64,000 bases of DNA from Panicum virgatum (lineage: Eukaryota; Streptophyta; Magnoliopsida; Poales; Poaceae): NCBI RefSeq assembly GCF_016808335.1, contig NC_053150.1, positions 31,265,238 to 31,329,237 on the forward strand, given 5' to 3'. Positions 9,878-21,390 of this stretch are shown piece after piece. Both the position numbers and the translations under genes were made by a program. The notes beneath the pieces are model-generated. The model was not told where the DNA came from and did not search any database. It was given only the letters and a program-made list of their open reading frames with translations. Numbering within the stretch: the first letter of the stretch is position 1; each line of letters starts with the position of its first letter.

Positions 9878-12800
9878 CTAGACCTCCGGGTTGTCCTCTT
9901 CTTCGTCGTCGTGTCCAGATTGACCAGATGTTCCCGCAATCTCTCCAGCCTCTAAACCTTCATCGACGAAACCCTTCACGGCCTCGCGAGCGCGCTTGGA
10001 CTGCAAAACAGTACAATTAGATCACATTGAAGCACACAAAGAAAACAAACTCGAAGGTTACCGCCCGAACCTCCTCAAGGCGTTGACGTGCTATGTCCCG
10101 CAAGGCTTGACGTCCCGTGGACAGCCAGAACTTTCGCAGAAAAGTTTTCTTCACGGTTTGAATCTGGCTCGAGCAAGCCTCCAACTCCGAAGACTCTGAA
10201 AGCTAATATCCGGGAGCGGCAATCTTGATCAGATCTTGACAGCCTTCATGCTCAAGCAAGGCGAATGCATTCTTGCACGAGATAATAGCCGAGTTGTCTG
10301 AAATATCAGTCAAGATATTTCCCAAAACGGCGAACTCTTTCAGCATCCAGTCAAGAAGCCCATTTAAGCCAAGACCGTCGGACCTTAGCAAAGGCTCAGG
10401 CTCAGCCCCGAAGGTCGCGAGCACATCTTTGTAAGCCTCGAAGATTTCAGAGCTTTTCTCAACAATTTCATCAGTGGCCTCGGTCAGCAACTGCACGTTA
10501 TCACGGGCCTCCTCCTCCAACTTTTCAATAACCTTATCCTTTTTAGCACATTCACCCGAAAGTTGAACAGCAAGACCCTCCGCCTTCCTGGTCTTATCAA
10601 CACTCTTCTTAATCTCCTGCCTTAGACCCTCGATGGTGGCCTCCTTCGAGTCCAATTCTTTTTGCATTTCATTAACAACAATGTCGTCGCGTCGCGCCCT
10701 CTCCTCTAATTCCTCATTCTGCTTTTTCCGGGAATCTTCAAGAGTTTGAAGCAATGACAGTTCCTTCTTCAGCCTCTCATTTTCCTCAACTAAACGAAGC
10801 CTCTCTGCAGAGCCTTCGAGCATCTTGTCAAACTCCACCTTCGCTCTCTTCAAAAGAACCCTTCCAGCAAGAAAGGCCTTTGCATTCATGGCCGCAACCA
10901 CACAGCCAAGATCTCCGGTCCCATGAGCTTCAAGCTCGCTTTTAAAACCTGCACAAGCCATAGCTGTTAAGCAAACCAATAGTGTGCAAACCACTAGAAT
11001 AAAGTAAAAAATACCTTCTACATCAAAAAGTTCCTTCTCAAGTTGACGCTTCTCAACGGCCGAAGAAGTCCCCTCCGAAGGTAGAGGAACCTTCGTGGAT
11101 CCAAACTCGATCTCATGAGATAGCTCCGCTATCATCTCAGCAACTTCTACTTCACAAATCCAAGGAAGATAAGGATCAATATCTGGTCCTTGAAAATTAA
11201 GAGGACGAGGCAGTAGAATCCCACCTAGTTCGTTGAAACGAAGGTGACCTTCGTCGCGTGTGTCATCTCCAATCAAAGCCTCCCCCCCCCCTCGTCCCTC
11301 CGGGCCTCGGCACCAACGGCACCAGCGCCTTCGGTTTCCATGCCTTCCAAAACCCTCGAAGGCTGTACGCTCGGGGTAGCGACAACCGTGCTGGCAACCT
11401 TCGTAACATCCTTCACCGGGGCCGGAGCCGGCTCAGCATTGGCTGCTGGCGAAGGCAAGATAGGATCGACGGCAGCACCCTCGTCATCCAAATCAAGCAA
11501 ACTAACGCTTCGAAGCCCACCACCCCTTGAGGGATTCAGCTTGACAACTACATCCCCGACGTTGTCCGGTCCTGAAAGAAGAGACCCAAACTAGTCAAGG
11601 TAAAGCTCCATCGACTCCCCTCGGAGCGGGGAGTGACTTATTGTCTCCTCTAGCACCCGCATAAAGGACTCGCTACACATCTCCCTAGGGCCAACATCAC
11701 GAAGGTATCGAACTAAGCGATTACCTTTCTTAGTCGAAGGCACCTTCGGAGGCGGTCGGGGCGGCCTCGAAGATGAAACCTTCGGTTCAGCTTTTGGGGC
11801 CTCAGCAGCCGCAGAAGAAACTTTCCTCTTCTTAGCGGCAGGATCTTCGCTCGAGGTGCCCTTGCTTCTTTTTTCCGGTTTCTTGGGCTCCATCCGGTCA
11901 GGGTACCTCACTCCCATAACCGCAAAAGAACGATTCACCCGAGAGCCACTAGAGCAGCAGGCAACTAAAGATTCATGCTCTTTCAATAGATAGGGACCTG
12001 CTAGTTCCACAGCCATTTCCTCGACCTCCGCAACAATGGCCTTGTCACTCTTGCCAGGCGGCTTCACAAGCTCAAGCTTCAGAAAGGGAACACTTTCCTT
12101 CAAAGCGCGAACCTTAACCTTCGCAAGGGGATTTGGATCCCAGCCGGCAGACAAGGGCCAGATATTTGCACAAATAAACTCCTCAATCAAGTCCCACCCT
12201 CCAATCAACCCAGCCGCTGACCCAAAGGCACCCACACAATCTTTGTAACCAACCGCGGACCTCCGGAAATCGGCCTGGCTGATGTGTTCAACCGGAAGAA
12301 CCTTCGATGCCAGAGGATAAGAAACCTCGCCCGTCTCGTCGGCACTCGGAAAACCAATTTTGGCATAAAACCAAAATTCGGTCCAGTCATCATCCCATCG
12401 GTTCTTCTGGCAATATGAGAGCTCCACCCGCTCGATCCTTTGAGATTTGTTGGGTCGTCGCGGCATGAAGGTGCAGCAGCCACTCTGAGCGCTAAAAACC
12501 TCATCTTTGTCCGCAAACCGCACCTTACGGCCCTGTGGGTGAAGCTCGTACAAACGACAGAAGGCATCAACCGAGACAGGTCCCCCGAAGGTCTTCATAG
12601 CCCAGAAGAACTTTGAGAGCATAACGATAGCATTTGGTGTCAACTGGTGAATCTTCACTTTGAACCTAGCGAGAATCTCCGGAACCACCGGATCAAGGGG
12701 GAACCGAAGCCCGGCGACAAAAAAGTCGCGAAACACCACACACTACCCATCCTCGGGATTGGGTGTTTCCTCCCCCTACGGCAGCCGGCAGACACCCACC

Positions 12801-13018
12801 GGAAAATACCCCCTCTCAACATACGACTCAATCAGAGCCGCGGACATGATCGAAGGTCCAAACCTCAGAGTCGGGGCAGGCTTCTCTTTCTTCATCAGCT
12901 CCGAAGGATCAACGTCCACGTCCGAAAAGGATTCTTCCCCTCCCGAAAGATGCTCCGCCTTTTTGGGCAAAGCAGCACCTTCGGTAATGTCTTTAGCAGT
13001 GATCTTAACTCTAGCCAT
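9878..13018 (-). pseudogene. Spliced antisense gene of the Tat element (Transposase_28-type protein), five lesions
   Basis: A gene runs opposite to pol between the tandem repeats and the 3' LTR. It starts at ATG 13018 (MARVKITAKDITEG) and ends at TAG 9880-9878. Exon structure by eye: a long first part, an in-frame 66-bp intron (11014-10949, GTATTT...TGTGCAG) and a 61-bp phase-0 intron (10061-10001, GTAACC...TTTTGCAG) before a 41-codon last exon rich in Asp and Glu. The N-terminal half (about 12820-11900) resembles the plant gypsy-associated domain of PF04195. The region 10860-10400 is strongly coiled-coil. In-frame stops lie at 12778-12776, 12745-12743, 11593-11591 and 10205-10203, and a frameshift in the C10 run at 11282-11291. 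Flanking sequence stays conserved across each lesion, so these look like decay rather than gene ends. The function of this family is unknown. Confidence 0.82.
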
Positions 13019-13430
13019 CCCTGCGCCAGCAAACAATACCAGTAAAAAAAACTTACAAATGATGCAGACAATGCGAAGATCTCCCGGCTTGCAGATCACC
13101 AAACCAAATCGCTCGAAGCTCCCGGCAAATCACAGCACCCCACGTAGCAAGCTCAAAAATCCGGCAGAGCTTCGCTACGATCAGAAGGCGTGAAAGCGAC
13201 GCCTCACCCCCCCCCCCCCACCTTATATAGGGGGGTGAAAGTGAGCAGTAAACAGCAATGGTAAAATCGAGAAGGATACCAAACGTCACCCAATGAAAAA
13301 TCGACACGTATATAAAAGTTACCTTCGGCTCGTCCCAACCTCCGACGGAGGGAGACATTTTTTGGTTGCAGGTGATAGAGGCTTCGAGGGTTCTGCCCGT
13401 CGGAGTCGGCCCTTGCCCGCGAGGGGCTAC

Positions 13431-13976
13431 TGTTGGGGATCACCACCGCACGTACCGGAGGTTACCCTAGACTGCAGGACGGAAGCCGAAGGTACCGAAG
13501 GTCGCCAGAGCCCGGAGGTCACCCTTCCGGCCGAAGGTCAAGTGATGCGGCCGAAGGTCAAGTGATGCGCCCGAAGGTTTTCGGATGAAACCAAAGGTCC
13601 TCGAAGCCCGAAGGTCACTCCGAAGGCCCGAAGCCTCAGGGACTCCCCAAAGAATCAAGAGGGCTTCCGAAGGTCCAGCGCTAATCCGAAGGTTGCAGAG
13701 GACCTTCGAGATAGCGTCCCGACCACAAATCGGATAGAGTAGACAACTTGTACATTCTAACCCGTAAAATGACCTACGGGCCGGGATATTCGTAGAATAT
13801 TCTGGGCAGATAGGGGGCATTGAGGTCATTATGTAATAAAGGTCGGGGGTATAAATACCCCATAACCAACCTGTACTCGACACGTGTTTACATGAGGGCG
13901 AAACTCTACTATTTTGCTCAGTGACACCTTCGTGTATGCATTTTGGTTGGGCTGTAAAGAAACAAAGAACCCAACA
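13431..13976 (+). repeat. 3' LTR of the Tat element
   Basis: This 546-bp LTR is the partner of 1923-2506. The purine tract GAGGGGCTAC just before it (13421-13430) is the probable polypurine tract for plus-strand priming. It ends at 13976 and is followed by the second ACCTA copy of the target duplication. Confidence 0.95.
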
Positions 13977-13981
13977 ACCTA

Positions 13982-14560
13982 CATCAATGTACAGCCGGTG
14001 TACAGCACAGAAACCGAAAATATGTATACATGCATTGATGGAACATAATTCAGACCATCCAAAAGGACAAAATCAATCCCTAGGATCAAATGGACGGTCC
14101 GAATAAGATCTATTATAGCTCCCTGGTGTATATTATCTTAGTCCCTAGGAGACGAGCCCTGCCCCGTTGGTCCTATCGTGATTTGGGTTTCTTTTTGCAA
14201 GGAACCACAGGAACACCTCTCCTATCTCACATGAAAATGGGAAACGGAAGGGAGGGAAAAAGCAGTTGGATAATCCCATATTTTAAAAAAAAAAAGAAAC
14301 ATGCTGGCCAAGTCCAAGGCAAGGAAAGTTGGCTGTGAAAGCTGAAAAGAATCCAGAAGGAGAATTTTCTAGGGATTTTATTTTTCGCAGCATTATTAAA
14401 GGACGCCGTCCCGGCACCTTCGGATTCAGTATTGGATTATTGCAGTACGATTTCGAAACTGAGAACAGGGCAGGGAGAGATTGTTAAAACCACAGGATAA
14501 TCATTCCAAGACAAATGGTACGTTCTTGATACGTCGTGTCCGATTGTCCGTGATGCGGCG
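13982..14560. other. Unassigned spacer upstream of the SMP gene
   Basis: No gene or clear repeat is recognised. The left end continues the sequence that the Tat element interrupted at 1922. There is an A run near 14284-14297. The sequence becomes promoter-like only from about 14560. Confidence 0.5.
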
Positions 14561-14570
14561 ACACGAGTGC

Positions 14571-14883
14571 GCCACGTGCACAAAGTTGGCGATACACGTG
14601 CAGCCTTTGCCGGGGGTCATGTACACGCCCGACAACGCGAGGCCGTGCGCGAGCGGCGCACCGTCGCACCAACCCAACCTGGCCAGCACGCATGCCCCGT
14701 ACCGACCTCTCCCGATTCCAGCCACGCGACGCCTCCACGTACACCACAACAAGACGAAGGCGCAAGCGACCCTGTGCAGGGGAGGGGCAGCTGGATTCAA
14801 TAGCTACTGGTAGCCAGAAAATTCTACCTAGCCGTCGACAGCACCAACAAGTGTCTCGCTCGCTGGAACAACTCTATATAAGT
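14571..14883 (+). promoter_or_regulatory. Probable SMP gene promoter: ABRE-like G-boxes and TATA box
   Basis: Two CACGTG cores lie close together, GCCACGTGCA at 14571-14580 and TACACGTGCA at about 14593-14602. In cereals such ABRE-type G-boxes bind bZIP factors and give abscisic-acid and seed-maturation expression. A TATA box, CTATATAAG, lies at about 14874-14882, some 145 bases before the ATG. An incomplete RY-like CGCATGCC occurs near 14688. The regulatory role is inferred from motif and gene type. Confidence 0.6.
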
Positions 14884-15027
14884 AACCATTCACTCATTCT
14901 GAAAGCAACAGAGATTAGCCTTTCACCCAACACGAATCCCATAGCTTGAGGTCGCTCGATCGTCGGGTGCAGCAGCCGCTTGTTGGAGCCTGCAGGAAGC
15001 AGGAGGAAGAGCAGTGGTGGTGTAGCC

Positions 15028-15653
15028 ATGGCGCAGCCGCAGCCGAGAAGGGAAGACCAGGAGCTGCGCCAGGCGCAGCAGGGCAGCAAGGCCCCGCAGC
15101 AGGAGCCCATCAAGTACGGCGACGCCTTCGCCGTGAAGGGCGAGCTGGCCGCGCAGCCCATCGCGCCGCGCGACGCGGCGGCCATGCGGTCCGCCGAGGA
15201 CAGCGTGCCGGGCGTGCAGGTCCCGCAGGAGAGCGGCGGCGGATTCAGCGCCGCGGCCTTCATGGAGTCGGCGGCCCAGTACAACGAGGCCGTCGGCGCC
15301 GTGCGCCCCGGCCAGGCCAGCGACGCCGCCGCCAAGCACGGGATCAACGTCACCCAGGACGCCGTGCCCGGCGGGCGCATCGTCACCGAGTTCGTCGCAG
15401 GCCAGGTATGTCGTGCTCTGATGATGATCGATCATGATGAGGCTCCGAGCCAAGACCGCGCTTGCTTATATGGGTGCTCTGATGTTTTGGTTCTGGTGTC
15501 CAGGTTGTAGGGCAGTACGCCGTCGCCGAAGCGGCGCCGGCGCAACCGGACGCGGCGGGGGCTAACAACATGGCCACCGGCGGCGCGGGCCAAGGTGACG
15601 CTGGCGGAGCTCCCGGAGCGCGCGGCGGGCCAGCGTCGGCGAGGGGCAACTGA
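15028..15653 (+). CDS. Seed maturation protein (SMP family, LEA D-34 type)
   Basis: The gene has two exons, 15028-15405 and 15504-15653, with a 98-bp intron (GTATG...TCCAG) in phase 0, and encodes 175 residues. I chose ATG 15028 because it sits in GCCATGGCG, a strong plant context, and begins MAQPQPRREDQE; the in-frame ATG at 14980 is in a poorer context. Residues about 28-60 (IKYGDAFAVKGELAAQPIAP) are the first SMP repeat. GRIVTEFVAGQVVGQY spans the splice junction and is the start of a second. The protein is hydrophilic, rich in Ala, Gly and Gln, and without a signal peptide, as expected for a late-embryogenesis protein that protects cells during seed drying. Family members are often near 260 residues with more SMP copies, so this is a short form. 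All frames and splice sites are intact. Confidence 0.9.
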
Positions 15654-15954
15654 GATGTCGCTCCTACATATGTAATCAACATGTTCCGGCCCAGCGTATG
15701 AAGAACTCATCATGTGACTGCACAGTGTCTGGACAGACCGATCTACGCAGTAGCTAGTGCTTAGTAGAAGCTTGTTGTGTATCAGTTTGGCGATGTATTC
15801 AACTGTGTACTGAAATAAGCAGCAACGGGGTGACTGCCACTGCCATTTTACCCTACCCCATATCGTTACTTGCTTGACACGTTGGGTAAGCCCCCGGCCA
15901 GGCACACCGCACACATCGTTCTTTTCATTTCATCAGCTTGCCTGTATGTTGGCC
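15654..15954 (+). other. 3' untranslated region of the SMP gene and short spacer
   Basis: This AT-richer sequence follows the SMP stop. An AATAAG near 15813-15818 is a plausible poly(A) signal. From about 15830 onward nothing specific is recognised until the inverted-repeat element starts. Confidence 0.5.
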
Positions 15955-15959
15955 CACTA

Positions 15960-16920
15960 ACGTTTTTTCATTTTTATATTAAAAAAATAAAATTTCAAAA
16001 ATATATGCCGAATAGGAAAATTTTCAAAAATGGGTGCTTGTCGCCACCCTAATGGGCGACAGGTTGCCTGTCGCCCATCCAGTGGGCGACAGGACCTGAA
16101 AGTAAAAAAAAATTACATTTAGGTCCTGGCGCTCAGGGCACATTAAATAGTGAACTTGTAAAATCAATATAAAATCTTAAAAAATCAAAAAAAATACAAA
16201 CTCAACTGTTCTGGATTCTATAAAACAATATCTACAACTTTTGTTAAATAAAGTTTTTTATTTGATCAATGTATCTTGCTCTATTTTAAATACCAGTTTA
16301 ATACATTTTTATTTAAATCTTAAGATCCATTGGATGTATATCATATTTGACCAGAGTGTTGAATATGGTGAGCATAGGCTTCTACAAAATTCGTAGGCCC
16401 AGAAAATATTTCTAGAATAAGTTTCTAAATTAGATCTTGCAATATGTCTAGTTTAAATGGGTTATTTATCCATGCTGCTATACTGAGTATTAGAAGCCAT
16501 AACTTTTACAGTACCATTATTTTATTTCCTAAGAGCTATAAAAAAATTTGGTAAATTTTAGATAAGCACAACTAGACCAAATGAATTATTTAAGATTTTT
16601 CTAGGTACAAGAACTATTTTTCTTGATTTAGATACATTGATCAAATGAAAAACTTTATGTAACAAAAGTTGTAGATATTATTTCATAGAATCCATAACAG
16701 TTGAGTTTGTATTTTTCCTATTTTTCTACGATTTTATATCGATTTTACAAGTTTACTGTTTAATGTGTCCGGGCGCCAGGACCTAAATATAATTTTTTTA
16801 CATTTAGGTCATGTCGCCCACTCATTAGGAGGGCGACAGGCACCCATTTTTGAAAATTTCCCTATTCGACATATATTTTTGAAATTTTGTTTTTTTTAAT
16901 ATAAAAATGAAAAAGATCCC
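15960..16920. mobile_element. Non-autonomous TIR element with about 290-bp inverted repeats
   Basis: The outer sequence TTTTTCATTTTTATATTAAA at the left is mirrored at the right end, and the match continues inward through GGGTGCYTGTCGCC, GGGCGACAGG, TTACATTTAGGTCMTG and AACAAAAGTTGTAGATATT. The arms run at roughly 15960-16255 and 16640-16920 and leave a central AT-rich core of about 380 bp without an open frame. Long TIRs without coding capacity fit a Mutator-like or foldback element. I could not find a clean target duplication, so exact ends are uncertain by a few bases. Confidence 0.75.
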
Positions 16921-17240
16921 CAACGTCGATGTCCCGCTAATAATACTTTGGGCTCCCTTTGTTCGGTGCCTGAACAGGCTGGTCGGCCCATTTTTCTATG
17001 TCCTTACTCCTTCCTGTGCTTAGCACTTCGGCAAACTAGTCCCGTAGACTCTCTTGATTCTTCGCGCCCCCTTGCTATGCTACAGTTCAAAGGGGCGGTG
17101 AAGCAGCCATTCCGTTCCCAGCCTTTATCCGACCGTTCCGGTGCCAGAGGTGAAGAGGCGCCGCAAGATCGAGGGCTAGTGTACATGTTTCTACTGTTCC
17201 AAAATAATTTCATATCTAGAGTTTTATCCCACAAAAGATT
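16921..17240. other. Unassigned spacer
   Basis: I see no gene. The segment contains short open stretches without recognisable similarity or codon bias. Confidence 0.4.
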
Positions 17241-17244
17241 TTTA

Positions 17245-17960
17245 ATTTGGCCTAACTACCCTAAAAGATAATAGTATTCGGAGTCTTTTTATAAAAAAAA
17301 CAAAACAATGCCTGGATCCTTCTCATAATGATAATATGTAATTTTTGTAATTTTACGTCGTGCATTGATTTGCGTGTCCGATCTTAGAATTGCATTTATT
17401 TTTGGACAAAGGGAGTACTCTTTGCTATTTTAGCGAGATTAGGATTAGAGTCTTGCGCTTTGTCGACACTGATGTAAAGGCGAGCTCATCCTGGTGCCCT
17501 AGGGTTCCGAAGACAGGTTCTTTTATACGTCCATAGCATCTCCGATTATTGCAGCAGTTTTTTAGTTTAAGAAACTGCTCCACCAAAAAAGTCGACACCA
17601 ATGGAGCAGGAGTTGTTCCATAAAAAATTGCTACTTTAATCTAACTACCATAAAAATAAGGGTATTCGGAATCTTCTAATAAAAAAGACATGACAATGTC
17701 TGAATTTTCTTCACAAAATATAAAACATAATTTTTCTAATTTCACATTATCCATTGGTTTGTGTGTCCGGTCTTAGAATTGTATTTATTTTGAAAACGGA
17801 GGGAGTGCTCTTTTCTATTTTAGCTAGATTAGTGTTAGGATCTTGCGCTTCGTCATGGTGCCCTAGGGTTCCGACGATCAGTTCTTTTATCCGTCTAGAG
17901 CATCTTTGATTACTGTAGCAGTTTCTTAAACTAAGAAGCTGCTCCACCAAAAATGTCGGA
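17245..17960 (+). repeat. Diverged direct duplication of about 390 bp
   Basis: A first copy at about 17250-17590 and a second at about 17638-17955 share phrases in the same order: CTAACTACC, TATTCGGA, TTTGYGTGTCCGRTCTTAGA, GGTGCCCTAGGGTTCCGA, GTTCTTTTATMCGTC and AGAARCTGCTCCACC. Identity is visibly below that of recent duplicates. It is non-coding and the element family was not identified. Confidence 0.7.
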
Positions 17961-18234
17961 GCATGAGTTGTTTTTGAAGGTATCGCAACCATACCAAAAA
18001 GAATCTTACCAGTATACTCATATATTTTAGAAAATGCTAAACCAAACAAAATTAGTTATGGATGAAATTTATTGTGGGCCCTATAATAACAATGCATGGC
18101 GGCCCATCTGGTGCAGCGCAGGAAGAGCCAGTCCAGGGGACGGAAAATTTGGCCAGGGGAGGGGTGCGGTTATATATCATTAGAGGTGATATTTCCACCA
18201 TCTATGATCTCATATCCTCCACCAATAATATTCA

Positions 18235-18395
18235 CTCTATTTGCTTAGCTGTGGCTAGTGGCTAGTGCTGATTTATTATGAGATAACAGTACTACTGGCT
18301 GTCTGGTAGGCTGGTGCTGAATTAGTATGAGAGAAAAATACTGCTGGTTGATTGGCTGACAAGCTGAACTGAGTGATTGATTCCTCCAACGATAA
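18235..18395. mobile_element. MITE-like segment (tandem GCTGRTTTATTATGAGA type)
   Basis: Two related words, CTAGTGCTGATTTATTATGAG and CTGGTGCTGAATTAGTATGAG, occur in tandem with ACTACTGGCTG/ACTGCTGGTTG. These phrases are typical of a very common short grass MITE family related to the one at 23841-23993. The ends are not resolved. Confidence 0.45.
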
Positions 18396-18949
18396 TATTT
18401 GATGAGCCGTCAGCCCAACAATCCTGTGCATGGCCTGTTTATGGGCTGCCCACACTCAATCCAATGAAGGCAATAAAAATATAAAATTATAAATCCTCGA
18501 CAAGATTTTGAGTTCACGCAATGTTTCTTATGACAAGTTTTTTCAAGTCAATACCACACTTAACTATATTTGAATATTTTTATAAAATATTTTTAATACA
18601 AGATATTTAATTCTAACTATTGCCAATAAATACTTTAATGACTAGAACAAATAATTTCTTTACAGAAAAAAATATAACAAAATGAACAAAGTTATTGTAC
18701 ATGGTGAACATTTGAAAACTAAATATCTCGAACAAATGAGTTCACATCACATAACAATTTAGTCTTATAAATCCAATAAATAATTTAATATTATAAAGAA
18801 TTTAATATTATGAATAAAATAGTCTACAGAATGAATAGAATATTATCTTTACATGGAGCACAAATTTATCTGCAACATGAAAATATCATCCTTACACGCG
18901 AAAAAAATTATGAGCATGTGCGTGAAAGGAAAGGAATTTATGGGCCGAG
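18396..18949. other. AT-rich spacer
   Basis: This low-complexity AT-rich sequence has no open frame of note and no recognised repeat. Confidence 0.4.
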
Positions 18950-18958
18950 ATGATTTGT

Positions 18959-20301
18959 GAGTCTTTGACATACATGCCACTAAGAAAGTTTGACGCGCCG
19001 TGTATGCCACTAAAAAGTTGAGTGGGTCATCTATGCCATCGCGCTAACTTCTTGTGACACTCATGCCATTTTGGACGGAAAGAGAGCTAACAGACACTAA
19101 CGGAGATGAGAAAAGACTGTTTTGCCCTCCATGATCTCGAGAGGAGATTGTGCGCTCTGGAGGGATGGACCGTGCGTGCGTGAGGTGAGGAGACAGTGAG
19201 TGGACTGTGCGTGCGTGAGGTGAGACTGAGCGCTACGACGGAGGAGAGCGCTGGAAGAGGACGGGGCTCCGCCGCCGTCTCTGAACAACTTGACCGGACA
19301 AATCGGTCAAGTATTGACCGGAGAAATCGGTCATCTTGACCGGACAAATCGCTCATCGGTTTTCAGTTAGCCCTCTTTGCGAGTTGTTCGTAAAGATTTT
19401 TGCATATAAGCTTTAACCACAAAGCTACAAAATGGAAACTTGGATGTTTAGGCTTCGCAAAGGTACCATTTACTCTCATGGAAAAGGGCAGCATGGTGTT
19501 TAAATTTGGATGCAAAAACGGAGCTTGAATGCGTCGGTCAACTGACAGGACAAATAGGTCAGTTTCAATTAGCAGTTAGCCCTCTTTGCATGTTGTTCGT
19601 AAAGATTTTTGCATATAAGCTTTAACCACAAAGCTGCAAAATGGAAACTTGAATGTTTAGGCTTCGCAAAGGTACCATTTACTCTCATGGAAAAGGGCAG
19701 CAGGGTGTTTAAATTTGGATGCAAAAATAGTTAAATAGTTAAATCCCGGAATGGGTCTCGGTTTTGGGTTCGTGCTGTTGGAGATAGCCGGAGGGGCTGG
19801 ATTTTGCGTCCGCGCTGCCCTCGCGGCGGCGGCGTGCCTGGGTCGCGCCCGCGCGCCCTGGCTCCTGGTGCGCGCCATCACAGCCGCGGGGCGCCCCTCG
19901 CGGCGGCCTGGCGGCGGGCACCCGGGATGCGGCGGCCGGGCAGGCTCGCGGCGGCTGCGCGCCTTCGCGTCGCCGGCGCGCCATTGCGGCAGTACCTGTA
20001 GATCTGGAGGAGGCCAGCGGCGGCACCCTGCAGGGGGACTCGATGGGAGGGCTGCAGCGGTCAGGGAGCAGACCCCATAGGCATAAGGGTTACGTTTCCT
20101 TTTGCTTTCCACCTAGGGGTAAAAGAGTCTTTTCCATTGATGGGTCCCACCTGTAAGGGTTCCAACTCTGTTAAGTTCTAACAAAATATGGATGGAATGG
20201 CATGAGTGTCAGTTAGCGCGATGGCATAGATGACTCACTCAATTTTTCAGTGGCATACACGGTGCGACAAATTTTTTTAATGGCATGTATGTCAAAGACT
20301 C
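18959..20301. mobile_element. Mutator-like element with 9-bp target duplication
   Basis: The left end GAGTCTTTGACATACATGCC is matched in inverse at the right end GGCATGTATGTCAAAGACTC. Similarity continues inward for about 130 bases (ATCTATGCCATCGCGCTAAC and its inverse). The flanks ATGATTTGT (18950-18958) and ACGATTTGT (20302-20310) agree at 8 of 9 bases, as expected for a Mutator-like insertion. The 1343-bp element encodes no transposase. Its interior has an imperfect direct repeat and a GC-rich block at 19790-20080 that contrasts sharply with the AT-rich surroundings and could be captured host sequence, but I could not name a protein. Confidence 0.85.
19364..19731 (+). repeat. Direct duplication inside the Mutator-like element
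   Basis: About 158 bp beginning CAGTTAGCCCTCTTTGC at 19364 recurs at 19573 with offset 209 and only a few differences. Short GACCGGACAAATCGGTCA words lie just before the first copy. It is non-coding. Confidence 0.85.
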
Positions 20302-21390
20302 ACGATTTGTTGGGCTGAATTAGTCTCAAACTACCTTCGGGTGATGGAAATAGAATTTGTCACACGGGCGATCCAAAGGTCTCCCGGGCGAGGAGGACGC
20401 GTTGAAGCCTCGCTCCACGCGTGATGCCCATCCAACCGGTCAAATTGGATCCACATATCGTCGAGAGAACAAGCCAAGCCACAAGAGGTAGGCGGCCACG
20501 CGTCTGCCGCTTTACAGAAGGCTGAAATGCTCCAGCATACACGTGGCACGACACCACAGGCGAAATAGCGCCAAGGCCATCGTAGGCCTCTCTGCTTCAG
20601 AGCAGGTATTCAAGTTGCAGGCGGGGCGGGTTCTTATACGAGCCCGCAAACCCGCCCCGCAAAATCGCCGTTCGCGACTCAAACGCCCCAGCTGCAAAAT
20701 AGATGTGGGCCTATGCTGTCCACCTTACCAAGTCCGCTGGACCCGCAGGTGCCCGCAAGAACCCGCAGTCTCGCAAACCCACGCCGCCGTCACACTCTAG
20801 TCCGCCCGCCACCGTCGCATTCCTCTACTGCTCCGTCTATCTTCCCGGGAGCGGTGCACACCCAGGCTCCCAGCGTGCGCCCCTCTGGCTGCTCTCCCCG
20901 CAGGTGCCCGCTCGCGGCACCCACAGCGTCGGCCGGCCCTGAGGCCTCAGTCCAGCGCATCCTCCCTCTTCCCCAAAGGTGATTGCTGGATCTGCTCATC
21001 TAGATGCTCGCAAATGTGATTGATCCATGGTTGAACTTCTCAGATGTGCTTTTTTCACTGCCTGCACATTTCGTGCTTCCCCTTGAGTTGCGATGGCCTG
21101 AATCTCACGAGAAGTACGATTTGGGAAACAAAAGATCCAGCTCAAACATTGCAATTTCAGGTCATTTTCCCAAGCCAAGGTTTGGGATATCTTACAACAG
21201 AAAAAGTTTGTTTATGATTACTTGGATTTTAGGAAGATTTGCCTCTGAAAATGTTGGCTTGTAGACTACTAATGTCGTGGACTATGGAAAAATGTTTCTG
21301 ACTACTTAGATTTAAGTGCTGCTGGCTAATGTACTGCTTTCAGGAGGATCATTAGTCCTTCAATCATTATTTTTGTACGCACTTTTTTTA

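Larger units (their letters stand above)
1923..13976 (+). mobile_element. Ty3/gypsy Tat-lineage LTR retrotransposon, complete but mutated
   Basis: This is a 12.05-kb element bounded by two LTRs that begin TGTTKGGGATCACC and end CCCAACA. The 5-bp direct repeat ACCTA flanks it exactly (1918-1922 and 13977-13981), so it is a single intact insertion. The internal order is gag, protease, reverse transcriptase, RNase H, a second (archaeal-type) RNase H, integrase, then a long 3' region with tandem repeats and an antisense gene. The second RNase H and the antisense gene are hallmarks of the Tat group (relatives include Grande, Cinful and RIRE2). Multiple frameshifts and stops in every domain show that this copy cannot encode its own proteins. 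The LTRs differ by a 38-bp length difference and scattered substitutions, indicating some age. Confidence 0.95.

Noticed and set aside
10754..11594. Plus-strand open stretches opposite the antisense gene of the Tat element
   Set aside because: They are the complement of the coiled-coil and acidic coding sequence on the minus strand and have no features of their own.
14874..15453. Minus-strand open stretches of over 170 codons opposite the SMP gene
   Set aside because: The plus-strand frame has SMP repeats, a strong start context and an intron; the minus-strand readings have no similarity.
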